From the NCBI GenBank assembly GCA_021647835.1, contig JAKITY010000003.1:1-58884 (forward strand): a stretch of DNA of 58,884 bases. The letters are read 5' to 3'. The DNA is from Flavobacteriaceae bacterium (lineage in GTDB: Bacteria > Bacteroidota > Bacteroidia > Flavobacteriales > Flavobacteriaceae). Numbering within the stretch: position 1 is the stretch's first letter; each line of letters opens with the position of its first letter. The position numbers and the translations under genes are program-made. Below the pieces are notes generated by a model. That model ran no database searches. It saw only the letters and a list, made by a program, of their open reading frames with translations, and was not told where the DNA came from. Shown here piece by piece: positions 16,953-26,727 of the stretch.

Positions 16953-19900
16953 ATGCAAGTTACATCACAATTTCAAGTTTATAATGCATCTGCAGGAAGT
17001 GGAAAAACTTTTACGTTAGTAAAAGAATATCTTAAAATACTTCTTTCTACGGATGATATTTTTCGTTTTCAGAATATTTTAGCGATTACGTTTACCAATA
17101 AAGCTGCTGCTGAAATGAAAGAACGTGTACTCAATAATTTGAAAGAATTTTCAGAAGGGAAAGCAAATGATATGTTTGCAAAAATAAGCGAAGAAATTTC
17201 TACTTCTGATAAAGTTTTACAGCAACGTTCAAAACGCGTTTTAAATAGTATTCTTCAAAATTATTCTGCTTTCAATATTACTACTATTGATGCTTTTACA
17301 TACCGAATTATAAGAAACTTCTCTTTTGATTTAGGACTTTCTCTTAATTTTGAGGTAGAAATGGACGCAAATTCATTATTAGAAGAAGCCGTTGATTTAC
17401 TGATTTCTAAAATTGGTTTTGATAAAGATTTAACGAAGGTTTTAATTGATTATTCATTAGAAAAAGCAGATGATGATAAGTCATGGGATATTTCACATGA
17501 TTTAAGAGAATTTGCAAGAGTTTTATTGAATGAAAATGATATAAAACAACTAAAGAAACTCGAAAATAAAACAGTTCAAGATTTTACAGGTTTAAAAAAG
17601 CACTTACGAAAGAATAATAAAATAATTGAGAATCGATTTTCAGAGATTGGGAATAAAGGCTTGGAAATAATCAATTCAATGAATTTGGAGCACAATGATT
17701 TTTATAGGTCAATGTTGCCAAATCATTTTAAAAATTTGGCACAAAATTTTGAAAAAGTAAAGTTTTTTGACGAGAGTAAATTACGTGAGCGTATTGAAGA
17801 GAATACGTTTTATTCTAAGTCAAAATCAGAAGATATAAAAACGGCAATTGAAGAGGTTTTACCTCAGTTATTAGGTTTGTATTCAGAATCAGAAAAGTTA
17901 TATCAACAATATACGCAGAACAATTTGGTGTTAAAAAGTTTAATTCCCTTGGCGGTTTTAAAGCATATTAATTTTTCATTAAACGAGATAAAAGAACAAA
18001 ATAATATCAGATTAAATGCAGAGTTTAACCAATTAATTTCCGATAAAATAAAGGATGAACCTGCGCCATTTATTTATGAGCGACTTGGAGAAAAATTCCG
18101 TTATTATTTTATTGATGAAATGCAAGACACATCACAATTGCAATGGCAAAATTTGATTCCGTTGATAGAAAACGCATTGACTTCAGAAACAATAAAAGGC
18201 AACAAAGGGAATTTGATGTTAGTTGGTGATGCTAAACAAGCAATTTATCGTTGGCGAGGAGGAAAAGCAGAACAATTTATTGATTTGACAGAGAAAAAAA
18301 ATCCTTTCCCTGTAACAAAAGAGTCAAAAAATTTAGAAATAAATTATAGAAGTTATTCTGAAATAATTGACTTTAATAATCAGTTTTATTCACATATTTC
18401 AGGGTTTTTGACAAATGAAAAATATCAAAAATTATATGTTAATGGAAATCAGCAAGAAAAGACTGCCAAAAAGGGTGGTTTTGTACAAATTTCATTTGTT
18501 GAAAAAGATAAAGACGATGAAGAAAAAGAATTGATATTTCCTAAAAAAGTATTGAATATTATTCAGAATTTAGATTCCAATTTTGCGTTGAGTGATGTGT
18601 GTGTTTTAGTTCGAAAAAAGAAAGAAGGATTTGCTGTGGCAAACTATTTGTCCGAAAATGATATTAATATTATTTCATCGGAAACACTTCTGTTAAAAAA
18701 CAATAAAACAGTTGGTTTTATTATTGATTTATTAACGTTTTTAAACAATAACGAAGATCGAGAAGCATTAGCAAACGCATTGTATTTTTTGAATAAAAAA
18801 ATTGATATTCAAGAAAACACGCATGATTTTATTGCTAAATTAATTAACAAATCAAGTCAAGAAATTTTCGAAATACTTAAAGGCTATGGATTTATTTTTA
18901 ACGAAGTTGAGTTTGTTTCACTTCCATTTTATGACAGTATAGAATATGTAATTCGATGTTTTAATTTAGTGTCAACTCCAAATGCTTTTGTGTTAGAATT
19001 TTTAGATTTTGTATTAGAATATCAACAAAAAAGAGGAAGTGATTTGAGTGGTTTTTTGGAATTTTGGGAGCAAAAGAAAGAAAGTCTTTGTATTACAACT
19101 CCAGAAGGTCAAAATGCAGTCAAAATCATGACGATTCACAAATCAAAAGGATTAGAATTTCCTGTAGTAATTTATCCGTATGATTTGGATATGTATAGAG
19201 AAATAAAGCCGAAAGTTTGGCTTGATAACTTAGATAAAACAGCATTTTTGAATTTTGAAACTTCATTAGTTGATTATTCAAAAAAATTAAATTATACAGG
19301 GAAATTTGGAGAGAATTTATATAATGAAAGACGTGAAGAAATAGAATTAGACAGCCTTAATTTGTTGTATGTTGCAACGACCAGAGCCGTTGAGCAACTG
19401 TATATTGTTACTGAGAAAAAGACAAAAATAAACGATTTAGAAAATGCTCGTTTCTATTCAGATTTATTTGTTGATTTTTTAAAGAGTCAGTCAAATAAGA
19501 ATTCATGGGAAGCAGACAAGAGTGAATATAATTTCGGTAATTCAGAAAGGGTACTTTCAGAAAAGAAGCAAAAAGATACAGATGACTTTATAAGTCAAGA
19601 AGTATTTATTTCTTCTCCGTGGAAAAATCATGACATTTCTATTGTTGCAAATTCTTCAAAATTATGGGATACAGATCAAGGACAGGCTATTAAGTACGGA
19701 AACTTAATTCATGAGGTTCTTTCTAAAGTTAAAACTACTGAAGATGTAGAAAGTGTTATTCAGCAATATATTTTTGAAGGTGTTTTGAATAGTGAAGAGG
19801 CGAAATCAATTAAAGAAAAAGTTTTTGAAGTTGTAGAGCACCCATTAATGAAAGATTATTTTGAGACTAATGTATTGGTGTTTAATGAACAGGAATTAAT

Positions 19901-20111
19901 ATCTAAAGATAAGAAAAGACAAATTCCAGATAGAATTGTTGTGAAAGGCAATAATGTAGTGGTTATTGATTATAAAACAGGAAGTCAGAATAAAAAACAT
20001 TACCTACAAGTCAAAGAATATAGTAATACACTTAATGAAATGGGTTATGAAGTGTTAGAAAAATTATTAGTTTATATTGATTCTAATCTCATTGTTGAGA
20101 GAGTATTGTGA
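16953..20111 (+). CDS. AddA-like UvrD-type helicase/nuclease (exodeoxyribonuclease V beta-like)
   Basis: The 1052-residue protein should be the helicase-nuclease subunit of an AddAB-type end-resection complex for recombinational repair. It has Walker A SAGSGKT at residues 13-19, Walker B FIDEMQDTSQLQW, the UvrD motif RWRGGKAEQF, motif V IMTIHKSKGLEF and, at the C-terminus, a RecB-like nuclease with GNLIHEVL, an upstream D/R (IPDRI), catalytic DYKTG and QVKEYSN. The AddB-like partner is at 21771, separated by the OmpA gene. The start is ATG 16953. Confidence 0.92.
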   Translation: MQVTSQFQVYNASAGSGKTFTLVKEYLKILLSTDDIFRFQNILAITFTNKAAAEMKERVLNNLKEFSEGKANDMFAKISEEISTSDKVLQQRSKRVLNSILQNYSAFNITTIDAFTYRIIRNFSFDLGLSLNFEVEMDANSLLEEAVDLLISKIGFDKDLTKVLIDYSLEKADDDKSWDISHDLREFARVLLNENDIKQLKKLENKTVQDFTGLKKHLRKNNKIIENRFSEIGNKGLEIINSMNLEHNDFYRSMLPNHFKNLAQNFEKVKFFDESKLRERIEENTFYSKSKSEDIKTAIEEVLPQLLGLYSESEKLYQQYTQNNLVLKSLIPLAVLKHINFSLNEIKEQNNIRLNAEFNQLISDKIKDEPAPFIYERLGEKFRYYFIDEMQDTSQLQWQNLIPLIENALTSETIKGNKGNLMLVGDAKQAIYRWRGGKAEQFIDLTEKKNPFPVTKESKNLEINYRSYSEIIDFNNQFYSHISGFLTNEKYQKLYVNGNQQEKTAKKGGFVQISFVEKDKDDEEKELIFPKKVLNIIQNLDSNFALSDVCVLVRKKKEGFAVANYLSENDINIISSETLLLKNNKTVGFIIDLLTFLNNNEDREALANALYFLNKKIDIQENTHDFIAKLINKSSQEIFEILKGYGFIFNEVEFVSLPFYDSIEYVIRCFNLVSTPNAFVLEFLDFVLEYQQKRGSDLSGFLEFWEQKKESLCITTPEGQNAVKIMTIHKSKGLEFPVVIYPYDLDMYREIKPKVWLDNLDKTAFLNFETSLVDYSKKLNYTGKFGENLYNERREEIELDSLNLLYVATTRAVEQLYIVTEKKTKINDLENARFYSDLFVDFLKSQSNKNSWEADKSEYNFGNSERVLSEKKQKDTDDFISQEVFISSPWKNHDISIVANSSKLWDTDQGQAIKYGNLIHEVLSKVKTTEDVESVIQQYIFEGVLNSEEAKSIKEKVFEVVEHPLMKDYFETNVLVFNEQELISKDKKRQIPDRIVVKGNNVVVIDYKTGSQNKKHYLQVKEYSNTLNEMGYEVLEKLLVYIDSNLIVERVL

Positions 20112-20229
20112 AAAACAAAAATGAATCGCAATTAACTGATTTTAATTGGTTTAAATGCCACTATGAAGAAATGATTTTACAATTAAGGCGAAATTTTTAG
20201 GATAATTCATAATATTTTGTAGATTTGTC

Positions 20230-20259
20230 TTTGATTTAAGCAATTACGGCTTATCTTTG
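20230..20259 (+). promoter_or_regulatory. complete Bacteroidota promoter of the OmpA gene
   Basis: TTTG at 20230-20233, an 18-nt spacer and TATCTTTG at 20252-20259 match the -33/-7 consensus. The leader to the ATG at 20301 would be about 35 nt. This is the best promoter in the window, as expected for an abundant porin-like protein. Confidence 0.8.
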
Positions 20260-20300
20260 CATTAAAAATAGGAAAACAAATTAAATTTAAAATTTTAAAA

Positions 20301-21689
20301 ATGAAACATTTAAGAATAGCTTTATTAGCTTTACTTGTAGTTGCTGGATATAGCAACGTAAACGCTCAGGATGAGAATAATCCATGGGCAATAAACATCG
20401 GTGTAAATGCCGTTGATTTTTACCCAGTTAATCATCCATCAATTGTAGATGAGTCAGGAGATTCAACAGGATGGTATGATGAATTTTTTAACGCTAAAGA
20501 TCATTATAATATTATTCCTTCAATTTCAAGAGTTTCTGTAGGAAGGTATTTAGATGCAGGTTTCGCTTTTGAGTTAGCAGGAACGATAAATAAAATCACT
20601 GATATTGGAGATACAGCGGCACCAGATTTAAGTTATTACGGTGTTGATGGAGCAATTAAATATGACTTAAACAATCTCATGTTTAAGAATTCTAAATGGT
20701 TTGACCCTTACGCTTCAGTTGGAGGTGGTTATACTTGGATTGATTCTAAAGGAGTAGGTACTGTTAATGGAGGACTAGGAACTAACCTTTGGGTAAGTGA
20801 CAATTTCGGATTTAATATTCAAACTACATATAAACATGCTTTTGATGATAATAATATACTTCCTCACTTTCAACATGCTGCTGGTATAACAGTAAGATTT
20901 GGTGGAACTGATACAGATGGTGATGGCATATACGATAAAGATGATGCTTGTCCTGAAGTATTTGGATTAGAAGAATTTAATGGTTGTCCAGATTCAGATG
21001 GTGATGGTGTTATTGATTCAGAAGATGCATGTCCAGATGTTGCTGGTTTAGCAGAATTAAACGGTTGTCCAGATGCTGATGGTGATGGAATTGCTGATGG
21101 CGAAGATAATTGTCCAAACGAAAAAGGATCTAAGGCAAATAATGGATGTCCAGATGCTGACGGTGATGGTATCGTTGATGGAAAAGATAATTGCCCTAAT
21201 GAGGCAGGTCCTGCGGCAAACAATGGATGTCCTTGGGCTGATAAAGATGGAGATAAAATCTTAGATAAAGATGATAAATGTCCAGAAATTCCTGGTGTAG
21301 CTGAGTACAATGGATGTCCTCCTCCAGCAAGATTGACTGTAGAACAAATTTCTGTATTAGATAACTTAGCAAGAACAGTATATTTCAAAACAGGAAAAGA
21401 TTCGTTTACTACTGAAACGTATGCTATTTTAGATAAAATTGTTGATTTAATTAAAGATTTTCCAGCAGAGAATTTCCACGTTGGTGGTCATACAGATAGC
21501 GTTGGTTCTAAATCATTAAATCAAAGTTTATCTGAAAGCAGAGCTGCTGCGGTAAAAAGTTACTTAGCCTCTAAAGTAGGTAATTCATTTACTTCTGCAG
21601 GTTATGGAGAAGATTCTCCTATTGCATCTAATAGAACAAGAGACGGTAGGTCACAAAACAGAAGAGTTGAAATTAAATTAGTTAGATAA
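20301..21689 (+). CDS. OmpA family outer membrane protein with thrombospondin type 3 repeats
   Basis: The 462-residue protein anchors the outer membrane to peptidoglycan. It has a signal peptide (to NVNAQ, residue 22), a beta-barrel (about 25-205), five calcium-binding DxDGDGI-type thrombospondin type 3 repeats (about 209-340, each with a CP pair and NGCP) and a C-terminal OmpA domain (about 350-462) with GGHTDSVGS and the NRRVEI end, carrying the Asp and Arg that bind diaminopimelate. A strong promoter and a terminator frame it as a single-gene transcript between the two AddAB-like genes. Confidence 0.94.
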   Translation: MKHLRIALLALLVVAGYSNVNAQDENNPWAINIGVNAVDFYPVNHPSIVDESGDSTGWYDEFFNAKDHYNIIPSISRVSVGRYLDAGFAFELAGTINKITDIGDTAAPDLSYYGVDGAIKYDLNNLMFKNSKWFDPYASVGGGYTWIDSKGVGTVNGGLGTNLWVSDNFGFNIQTTYKHAFDDNNILPHFQHAAGITVRFGGTDTDGDGIYDKDDACPEVFGLEEFNGCPDSDGDGVIDSEDACPDVAGLAELNGCPDADGDGIADGEDNCPNEKGSKANNGCPDADGDGIVDGKDNCPNEAGPAANNGCPWADKDGDKILDKDDKCPEIPGVAEYNGCPPPARLTVEQISVLDNLARTVYFKTGKDSFTTETYAILDKIVDLIKDFPAENFHVGGHTDSVGSKSLNQSLSESRAAAVKSYLASKVGNSFTSAGYGEDSPIASNRTRDGRSQNRRVEIKLVR

Positions 21690-21712
21690 TTTATTTCTAA
21701 AATATATTTTAA

Positions 21713-21744
21713 AAACGTCTCGATTTTATCGAGACGTTTTTTAT
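21713..21744 (+). terminator. Rho-independent terminator after ompA-type gene
   Basis: The stem aaaacgtctcg/cgagacgtttt with loop attttat is followed by a T-rich tract. It lies 24 nt after the stop codon and isolates the OmpA transcript from the AddB-like gene. Confidence 0.85.
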
Positions 21745-21770
21745 TTTTATAGAATATATTATAAGTCTTT

Positions 21771-24506
21771 ATGAAATCGTTTCTTTCTAATGTTGTTACA
21801 GATATTCTTCTTCAAAAGAAGGTGGCAATACATAACTTAACCTTTGTTTTACCAAGCCAACGAGCATGTGTGTTTTTAAGAGAAGAAATTATTCAGCAAT
21901 TAACTACAGCAACCTTCTTACCTCAGATTATAAGTATTGAAAATTACATTCAAGAACTTGCAGAAGTCAAACAAGTAGATACGATTCAACTCCTGTTTGA
22001 GTTTTATTCTATTTACAAGAAAAACACTTCAAAAGATAAGTTAGACTCTTTTGACACCTTCTCTCAATGGGCAACAATTGTTTTACAAGATTTTAATGAA
22101 GTAGATAGACATCTGTTAGATTCTAAGGATTTGTTTACTTACCTAAGAGACATTAATAGATTAGAAAATTGGAATCCAACAACAGAAATTACCAAGAACT
22201 ACTTTTCTTTTTTTGAAAAATTGCATTTGTATTATGATGAGTTCTATCAATATTTGATTTCCAAAAAAATAGGGTATCAAGGCTTGATTTATCGAGAAGC
22301 AGAAAGTAACATTCAACACTATATAAGTAATAATTCTGATAAGCATATTGTTTTAGTCGGGTTTAATGCGCTTAATAAAGCGGAAGAGCAAATCTTTCAG
22401 GAATTATTACAAAGTGGTAGTGCATCTATTTATTGGGATGTAGATGAGAGTTACTTAAAGACCTCTAAGGAATCAGGAATGTTTCTAAGAAAATATAAAA
22501 AAGAGTGGAACTATTTTCATAAAAACCCATTTAACTGGATTGAAAACTATCTTAATTCAGACAAGAAAAATATAGAATTTATAAGTACAACTAAAAATGT
22601 AAGTCAACTAAAATATGTAGGTGAATTGTTACAAAGAAATAAAAATCATAATAATATGGCACTTGTCTTAGCGGATGAGTCCTTACTTTCATTAACATTA
22701 AATTCATTGCCAAACACTGTAGAAAAGATTAATATAACAATGGGTTTTCCGTTGTCAGATATACCTTTAGCAGGATTTTTTAATAGCATTTTTAAACTGT
22801 ATCTGAATCAGGAGAAGTTAGGCGTTATAGAAAAAAACTTGTTTTACCATAAAGACGTTTCAAATATATTTAGCCATTCTTATTTTAAGAAATTATTAAA
22901 TAACGAAATGGCAAATAGTTCTTCTCAAATTGGTAAAACTAATCGTATTTTTTTGTCAAAAAACCATATTTCAACAATTTTTAAGGAAATAAAACCTACT
23001 AATTTTATTGAATTTATTTTTAAAAAAGGAAATTCATCAATAGAAAAAGTATTGCAGAACTGTATTACTATTTGTAAAGAATTAAAGGATGTGACTAAAG
23101 GCATTGAAAAAGAATATGTGTACCGATTTTTCACAGTTTTTCAGCAGTTGGAAACTTTAAATAGTAAGTACGGGCATATAACAAATTTAAAAACCTTACA
23201 TCAATTCTTCACACAACTTTCTAAAAATGAAAAACTCTCTTTTCAAGGAGAACCATTAGAAGGTTTACAATTAATGGGAATGTTAGAAACTCGTGTTATT
23301 GATTTTGAAACTGTCATAATAACATCAGTAAATGAAGGCATTTTGCCTACATCTAAATCTGAAAAATCTTTTATTCCGTTTGACGTTAAAAAACATTTTG
23401 GTTTGCCAACATATCAAGAAAAAGATGCTATTTTTTCGTATCATTTCTATAGATTATTACATAGGGCAAAGAACATTTATATACTTTATAATACCGAAGG
23501 TGATGCTTACGGAATAGGTGAGAAAAGTCGATTTTTGGAGCAAATGCAAATCGATAGAAATGATATAAAACATACGACTGTAATCCCAAAAGTAATGATT
23601 AACACTTCTGAATTACAAGAAATACCTAAGGCAGATTCAGTCATAAAAAAACTAAAAGAACTTGCAAAAAACGGACTGTCTCCTTCTGCATTGTCAACGT
23701 ATATTTATAACCCAATAGATTTTTATTATCAGAAAATATTAAATATTAAAGATATTAATGAAGTTGAAGAAACTGTTGCTGTAAATACTATGGGAACTGT
23801 AATTCACGAAACATTAGAGCAATTATATACGCCTTATATTGGTGAGTTTTTAACTGAAGATTCTTTAAAAAAAATGTTTTTAAAGGTTGATGATTTAGTT
23901 GCAAAGATTTTCAAAAAAGAATATAAAAACGGAGATATATCAAAAGGTAAAAACAAACTAATTTTTGAAGTTTCTAAAAAGCATGTCAATCGTTTTTTAA
24001 AGCAAGAATTGCAAGAGACAAAAGAAGGAAAACAACTAAAAATAATTTCTTTAGAAAAAAGATATTCAACTAATATTGAAATAGAGAATGTAGATTTTCC
24101 AATAAAATTACACGGAATTATTGATAGAATAGATCAAGTTGATGGAGTTACTCGAATTGTAGATTACAAAACTGGAATGGTGCAATCAAGTCAATTGCGT
24201 ATGACTGATTTTAGTAAAATGAGCGATGATTATAAGTACACAAAGGCGTTGCAAGTGATGCTATACGCACATTTGTATATTGAAGAAACAAATTTTGATA
24301 TGTCTCAACCAATTGAAGCAGGAATTATCTCATTTAAAAACTTGAATAACGGATTTTTAAAAATGAATTTTGCCGAAGGTCGAGGAAAAAATTATACAGT
24401 TTCAGAAGAAAAAATAAACGAATTTTTGATTGAATTAAGACGAATTATCGCCGAGATTTTTAATCCTGAAATTCCTTTTCTTGAAAACCCAGATAAGGCC
24501 TTTTAA
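21771..24506 (+). CDS. AddB-like PD-(D/E)XK nuclease/inactivated helicase
   Basis: The 911-residue protein resembles the AddB/RexB class: a helicase-like N-terminal body without an intact Walker A (NLTFVLPSQRACVFLREEI) and a C-terminal RecB-like nuclease with MGTVIHETLEQL, IIDRIDQV, catalytic VDYKTG and QVMLYAHLY. The cysteines that coordinate the AddB iron-sulphur cluster in Firmicutes are not evident: the position before the nuclease reads STYIYNPIDFYY, with Asn where Cas4/AddB have Cys. It should partner the AddA-like protein at 16953. Confidence 0.9.
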   Translation: MKSFLSNVVTDILLQKKVAIHNLTFVLPSQRACVFLREEIIQQLTTATFLPQIISIENYIQELAEVKQVDTIQLLFEFYSIYKKNTSKDKLDSFDTFSQWATIVLQDFNEVDRHLLDSKDLFTYLRDINRLENWNPTTEITKNYFSFFEKLHLYYDEFYQYLISKKIGYQGLIYREAESNIQHYISNNSDKHIVLVGFNALNKAEEQIFQELLQSGSASIYWDVDESYLKTSKESGMFLRKYKKEWNYFHKNPFNWIENYLNSDKKNIEFISTTKNVSQLKYVGELLQRNKNHNNMALVLADESLLSLTLNSLPNTVEKINITMGFPLSDIPLAGFFNSIFKLYLNQEKLGVIEKNLFYHKDVSNIFSHSYFKKLLNNEMANSSSQIGKTNRIFLSKNHISTIFKEIKPTNFIEFIFKKGNSSIEKVLQNCITICKELKDVTKGIEKEYVYRFFTVFQQLETLNSKYGHITNLKTLHQFFTQLSKNEKLSFQGEPLEGLQLMGMLETRVIDFETVIITSVNEGILPTSKSEKSFIPFDVKKHFGLPTYQEKDAIFSYHFYRLLHRAKNIYILYNTEGDAYGIGEKSRFLEQMQIDRNDIKHTTVIPKVMINTSELQEIPKADSVIKKLKELAKNGLSPSALSTYIYNPIDFYYQKILNIKDINEVEETVAVNTMGTVIHETLEQLYTPYIGEFLTEDSLKKMFLKVDDLVAKIFKKEYKNGDISKGKNKLIFEVSKKHVNRFLKQELQETKEGKQLKIISLEKRYSTNIEIENVDFPIKLHGIIDRIDQVDGVTRIVDYKTGMVQSSQLRMTDFSKMSDDYKYTKALQVMLYAHLYIEETNFDMSQPIEAGIISFKNLNNGFLKMNFAEGRGKNYTVSEEKINEFLIELRRIIAEIFNPEIPFLENPDKAF

Positions 24507-24517
24507 ATTTTAAAAGT

Positions 24518-25363
24518 ATGCAGATAGAATCAAATATAGTTGTAAAAAGCAGTTATCATAACAAACCAATTGTTACAGATATATTTTATAATGTAGATAA
24601 TACTAAAAAACCAATTGTGATATTCTGTCACGGTTATAAAGGTTTCAAGGATTGGGGTTCTTGGGATTTGGTTGCTAAAATGTTTGCAGAAACCAATCAC
24701 TTTTTTATAAAATTTAACTTTTCTCACAATGGAGAAACACTTGAAAACCCAATTGATTTTCCTGATTTGGAAGCTTTTGGAGAGAATAATATAACAACAG
24801 AATTAAATGATTTAGAAGACGTTATTAATTGGATAATAACCAATGAAAAGTATAAATCTGAAGTTGACATTACTGACATTATTTTGATAGGACATTCTCG
24901 TGGAGGCGGAATTGTAACTATAAAGGCATCAGAAAACAAGAAAGTTTCGAGAGTTATTTCGTGGAATGGAGTTTCAGATTATGCCTTAAGGTTTCCAAAA
25001 GGAAAAGATTTAGAAGAGTGGGAAAAAGAAGGAGTTTTATATGTTTTAAACGGAAGAACAAAACAACAAATGCCTCATAAATATCAATTCTATCAAGATT
25101 TTAAGGATAATGAAGAGCGATTGAGTATTAAAACGGCAGTTGAAAACCTTAACAAACCACAGTTAATAATCTCAGGAACTCATGATGAAGTTGTGAAACC
25201 GATTGAGGCAAAAAATATGCATTTATGGAATCCAAAAAGCAAACTGCTACTTATTGAAGGGATGAATCATACGCTTGGTGGAATGCATCCTTGGAATGAA
25301 GAAAAATTGCCAATACATCTTGAAAAAGCAGTTCAAATGAGTATAGATTTTATCAATAAATAA
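24518..25363 (+). CDS. alpha/beta hydrolase (dienelactone/prolyl-oligopeptidase-like)
   Basis: The 281-residue cytoplasmic hydrolase has an oxyanion segment FCHGYKGFKDWG near residue 31, the nucleophile elbow GHSRGGG near residue 124, an Asp in SGTHDEVV and the catalytic His in GMNHTLGG near residue 250. The substrate is unknown. It starts 11 nt after the AddB-like stop and only one base precedes the TTG start of the MATE transporter gene, so these genes are likely translationally coupled. Confidence 0.85.
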   Translation: MQIESNIVVKSSYHNKPIVTDIFYNVDNTKKPIVIFCHGYKGFKDWGSWDLVAKMFAETNHFFIKFNFSHNGETLENPIDFPDLEAFGENNITTELNDLEDVINWIITNEKYKSEVDITDIILIGHSRGGGIVTIKASENKKVSRVISWNGVSDYALRFPKGKDLEEWEKEGVLYVLNGRTKQQMPHKYQFYQDFKDNEERLSIKTAVENLNKPQLIISGTHDEVVKPIEAKNMHLWNPKSKLLLIEGMNHTLGGMHPWNEEKLPIHLEKAVQMSIDFINK

Positions 25364-25364
25364 T

Positions 25365-26702
25365 TTGAATGTACAAAAATCCAATATTACTTTTAAAGGA
25401 ATAAACAGACTCGCAATTCCCGCAATTATTACAGGAATTGCAGAACCTTTATTGTCAATTACAGATACAGCAATTGTAGGAAATATAGATATAAATCCAG
25501 TAGAATCTCTTGCGGCAGTCGGGATTGCTGGTTCTTTTATTTCTGCACTTATTTGGATTTTAGCGCAAACTCGATCTGCAATTTCCGCTATTGTCGGTAA
25601 GTATTTAGGTGCCAAAAAGTTAAACGAAATAGCAACATTACCTTCACAAATTATTGCGATTAATCTTTTGCTAAGCGTTGTTATTTATTTGGTTTCAAAT
25701 TATTTTGCAACTGAAATATTTCAATTATATAATGCTAAAGGCCTTATTTTAAACTATTCTGTTGAATATTATAAAATTCGTGTTTTTGGATTTCCTTTAA
25801 CGCTTTTTACCTTTGGTGTTTTTGGTGTTTTCAGAGGTTTACAAAACACATTTTGGCCAATGATTATCAGTATTGTTGGTGTGAGTATAAATGTAGTGTT
25901 GGATTTTGCTTTGGTTTTCGGAATTGAAGGTTTGATTGAACCAATGAATATTCGAGGCGCTGCTTGGGCAAGTGTTATTTCCCAAGCAATAATGGCATTG
26001 TTGGCATTGATTTTGTTTTTAAAGAAAACACCTTTTAATTTTAAATTTTCATTCACGTTCAATAAAGAAATTAAGAACATACTATCTATTAGCTTTAATC
26101 TGATTATCAGAGCAATATCTCTAAATATAGCCTTGTTTATGGCAAATGCTTACGCAACAAAATATGGTGATAATTATATTGCAGCACAGACAATAGCCTT
26201 TCAGATTTGGATATTTTTCGCCTTTTTTATTGATGGTTATGCAAGTGTGGGAAACATCGTTTCAGGAAAATTATTGGGAGAACGAGATTTTAAAACAATG
26301 CGAATTTTGAGTGTAAAATTGAGTAAATATTCTGTTGTAATTTCAATAATTTTAGCAGTAATATGTGCTGTTTTATACATTCCAATAGGAAGGCTGTTTT
26401 CACAAGAACCGCTGGTTTTACAATCGTTTTATAGTGTTTTTTGGATAGTACTCATCATGCAGCCAATCAATGCAATAGCATTTGTTTTTGATGGAATTTA
26501 CAAAGGGTTGGCAGAAGCCGTAACACTTCGAAATCTATTATTAATTGCCACTTTTTTAGGATTTGTTCCAGCACTTTTAATAGGAGATTATTACGGTTTA
26601 AAATTACATGGAATCTGGATAGTCTTTACCGTTTGGATGCTTCTAAGAGCAGGAATCTTAGTCATAAAATTTAGAAAAAGTTATTTAACCAAAAACACGT
26701 AA
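25365..26702 (+). CDS. MATE family efflux transporter
   Basis: The 445-residue protein has about 12 transmembrane segments and the DinF-type N-terminal signature RLAIPAIITGIAEPLL followed by DTAIVGN. MATE proteins export cationic drugs or metabolites using a sodium or proton gradient. The start is TTG at 25365, one base after the hydrolase stop; no in-frame ATG fits the family's N-terminus. The substrate is not predictable. An operon with the hydrolase is supported by spacing. Confidence 0.9.
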   Translation: MNVQKSNITFKGINRLAIPAIITGIAEPLLSITDTAIVGNIDINPVESLAAVGIAGSFISALIWILAQTRSAISAIVGKYLGAKKLNEIATLPSQIIAINLLLSVVIYLVSNYFATEIFQLYNAKGLILNYSVEYYKIRVFGFPLTLFTFGVFGVFRGLQNTFWPMIISIVGVSINVVLDFALVFGIEGLIEPMNIRGAAWASVISQAIMALLALILFLKKTPFNFKFSFTFNKEIKNILSISFNLIIRAISLNIALFMANAYATKYGDNYIAAQTIAFQIWIFFAFFIDGYASVGNIVSGKLLGERDFKTMRILSVKLSKYSVVISIILAVICAVLYIPIGRLFSQEPLVLQSFYSVFWIVLIMQPINAIAFVFDGIYKGLAEAVTLRNLLLIATFLGFVPALLIGDYYGLKLHGIWIVFTVWMLLRAGILVIKFRKSYLTKNT

Positions 26703-26707
26703 CTTTG
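26700..26707 (+). promoter_or_regulatory. -7 promoter box TAACTTTG
   Basis: TAACTTTG overlaps the stop of the MATE gene and lies 20 nt before the ATG at 26728. It suggests the enoyl-CoA hydratase gene has its own promoter. Confidence 0.5.
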
Positions 26708-26727
26708 ACCTATCCAAAAATAAATAA

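Noticed and set aside
20870-21388. A 172-codon open frame on the minus strand, opposite the thrombospondin type 3 repeats
   Set aside because: It mirrors the repetitive DGDG-coding DNA of the OmpA gene, is Ser/Pro-rich low complexity and has no independent promoter.
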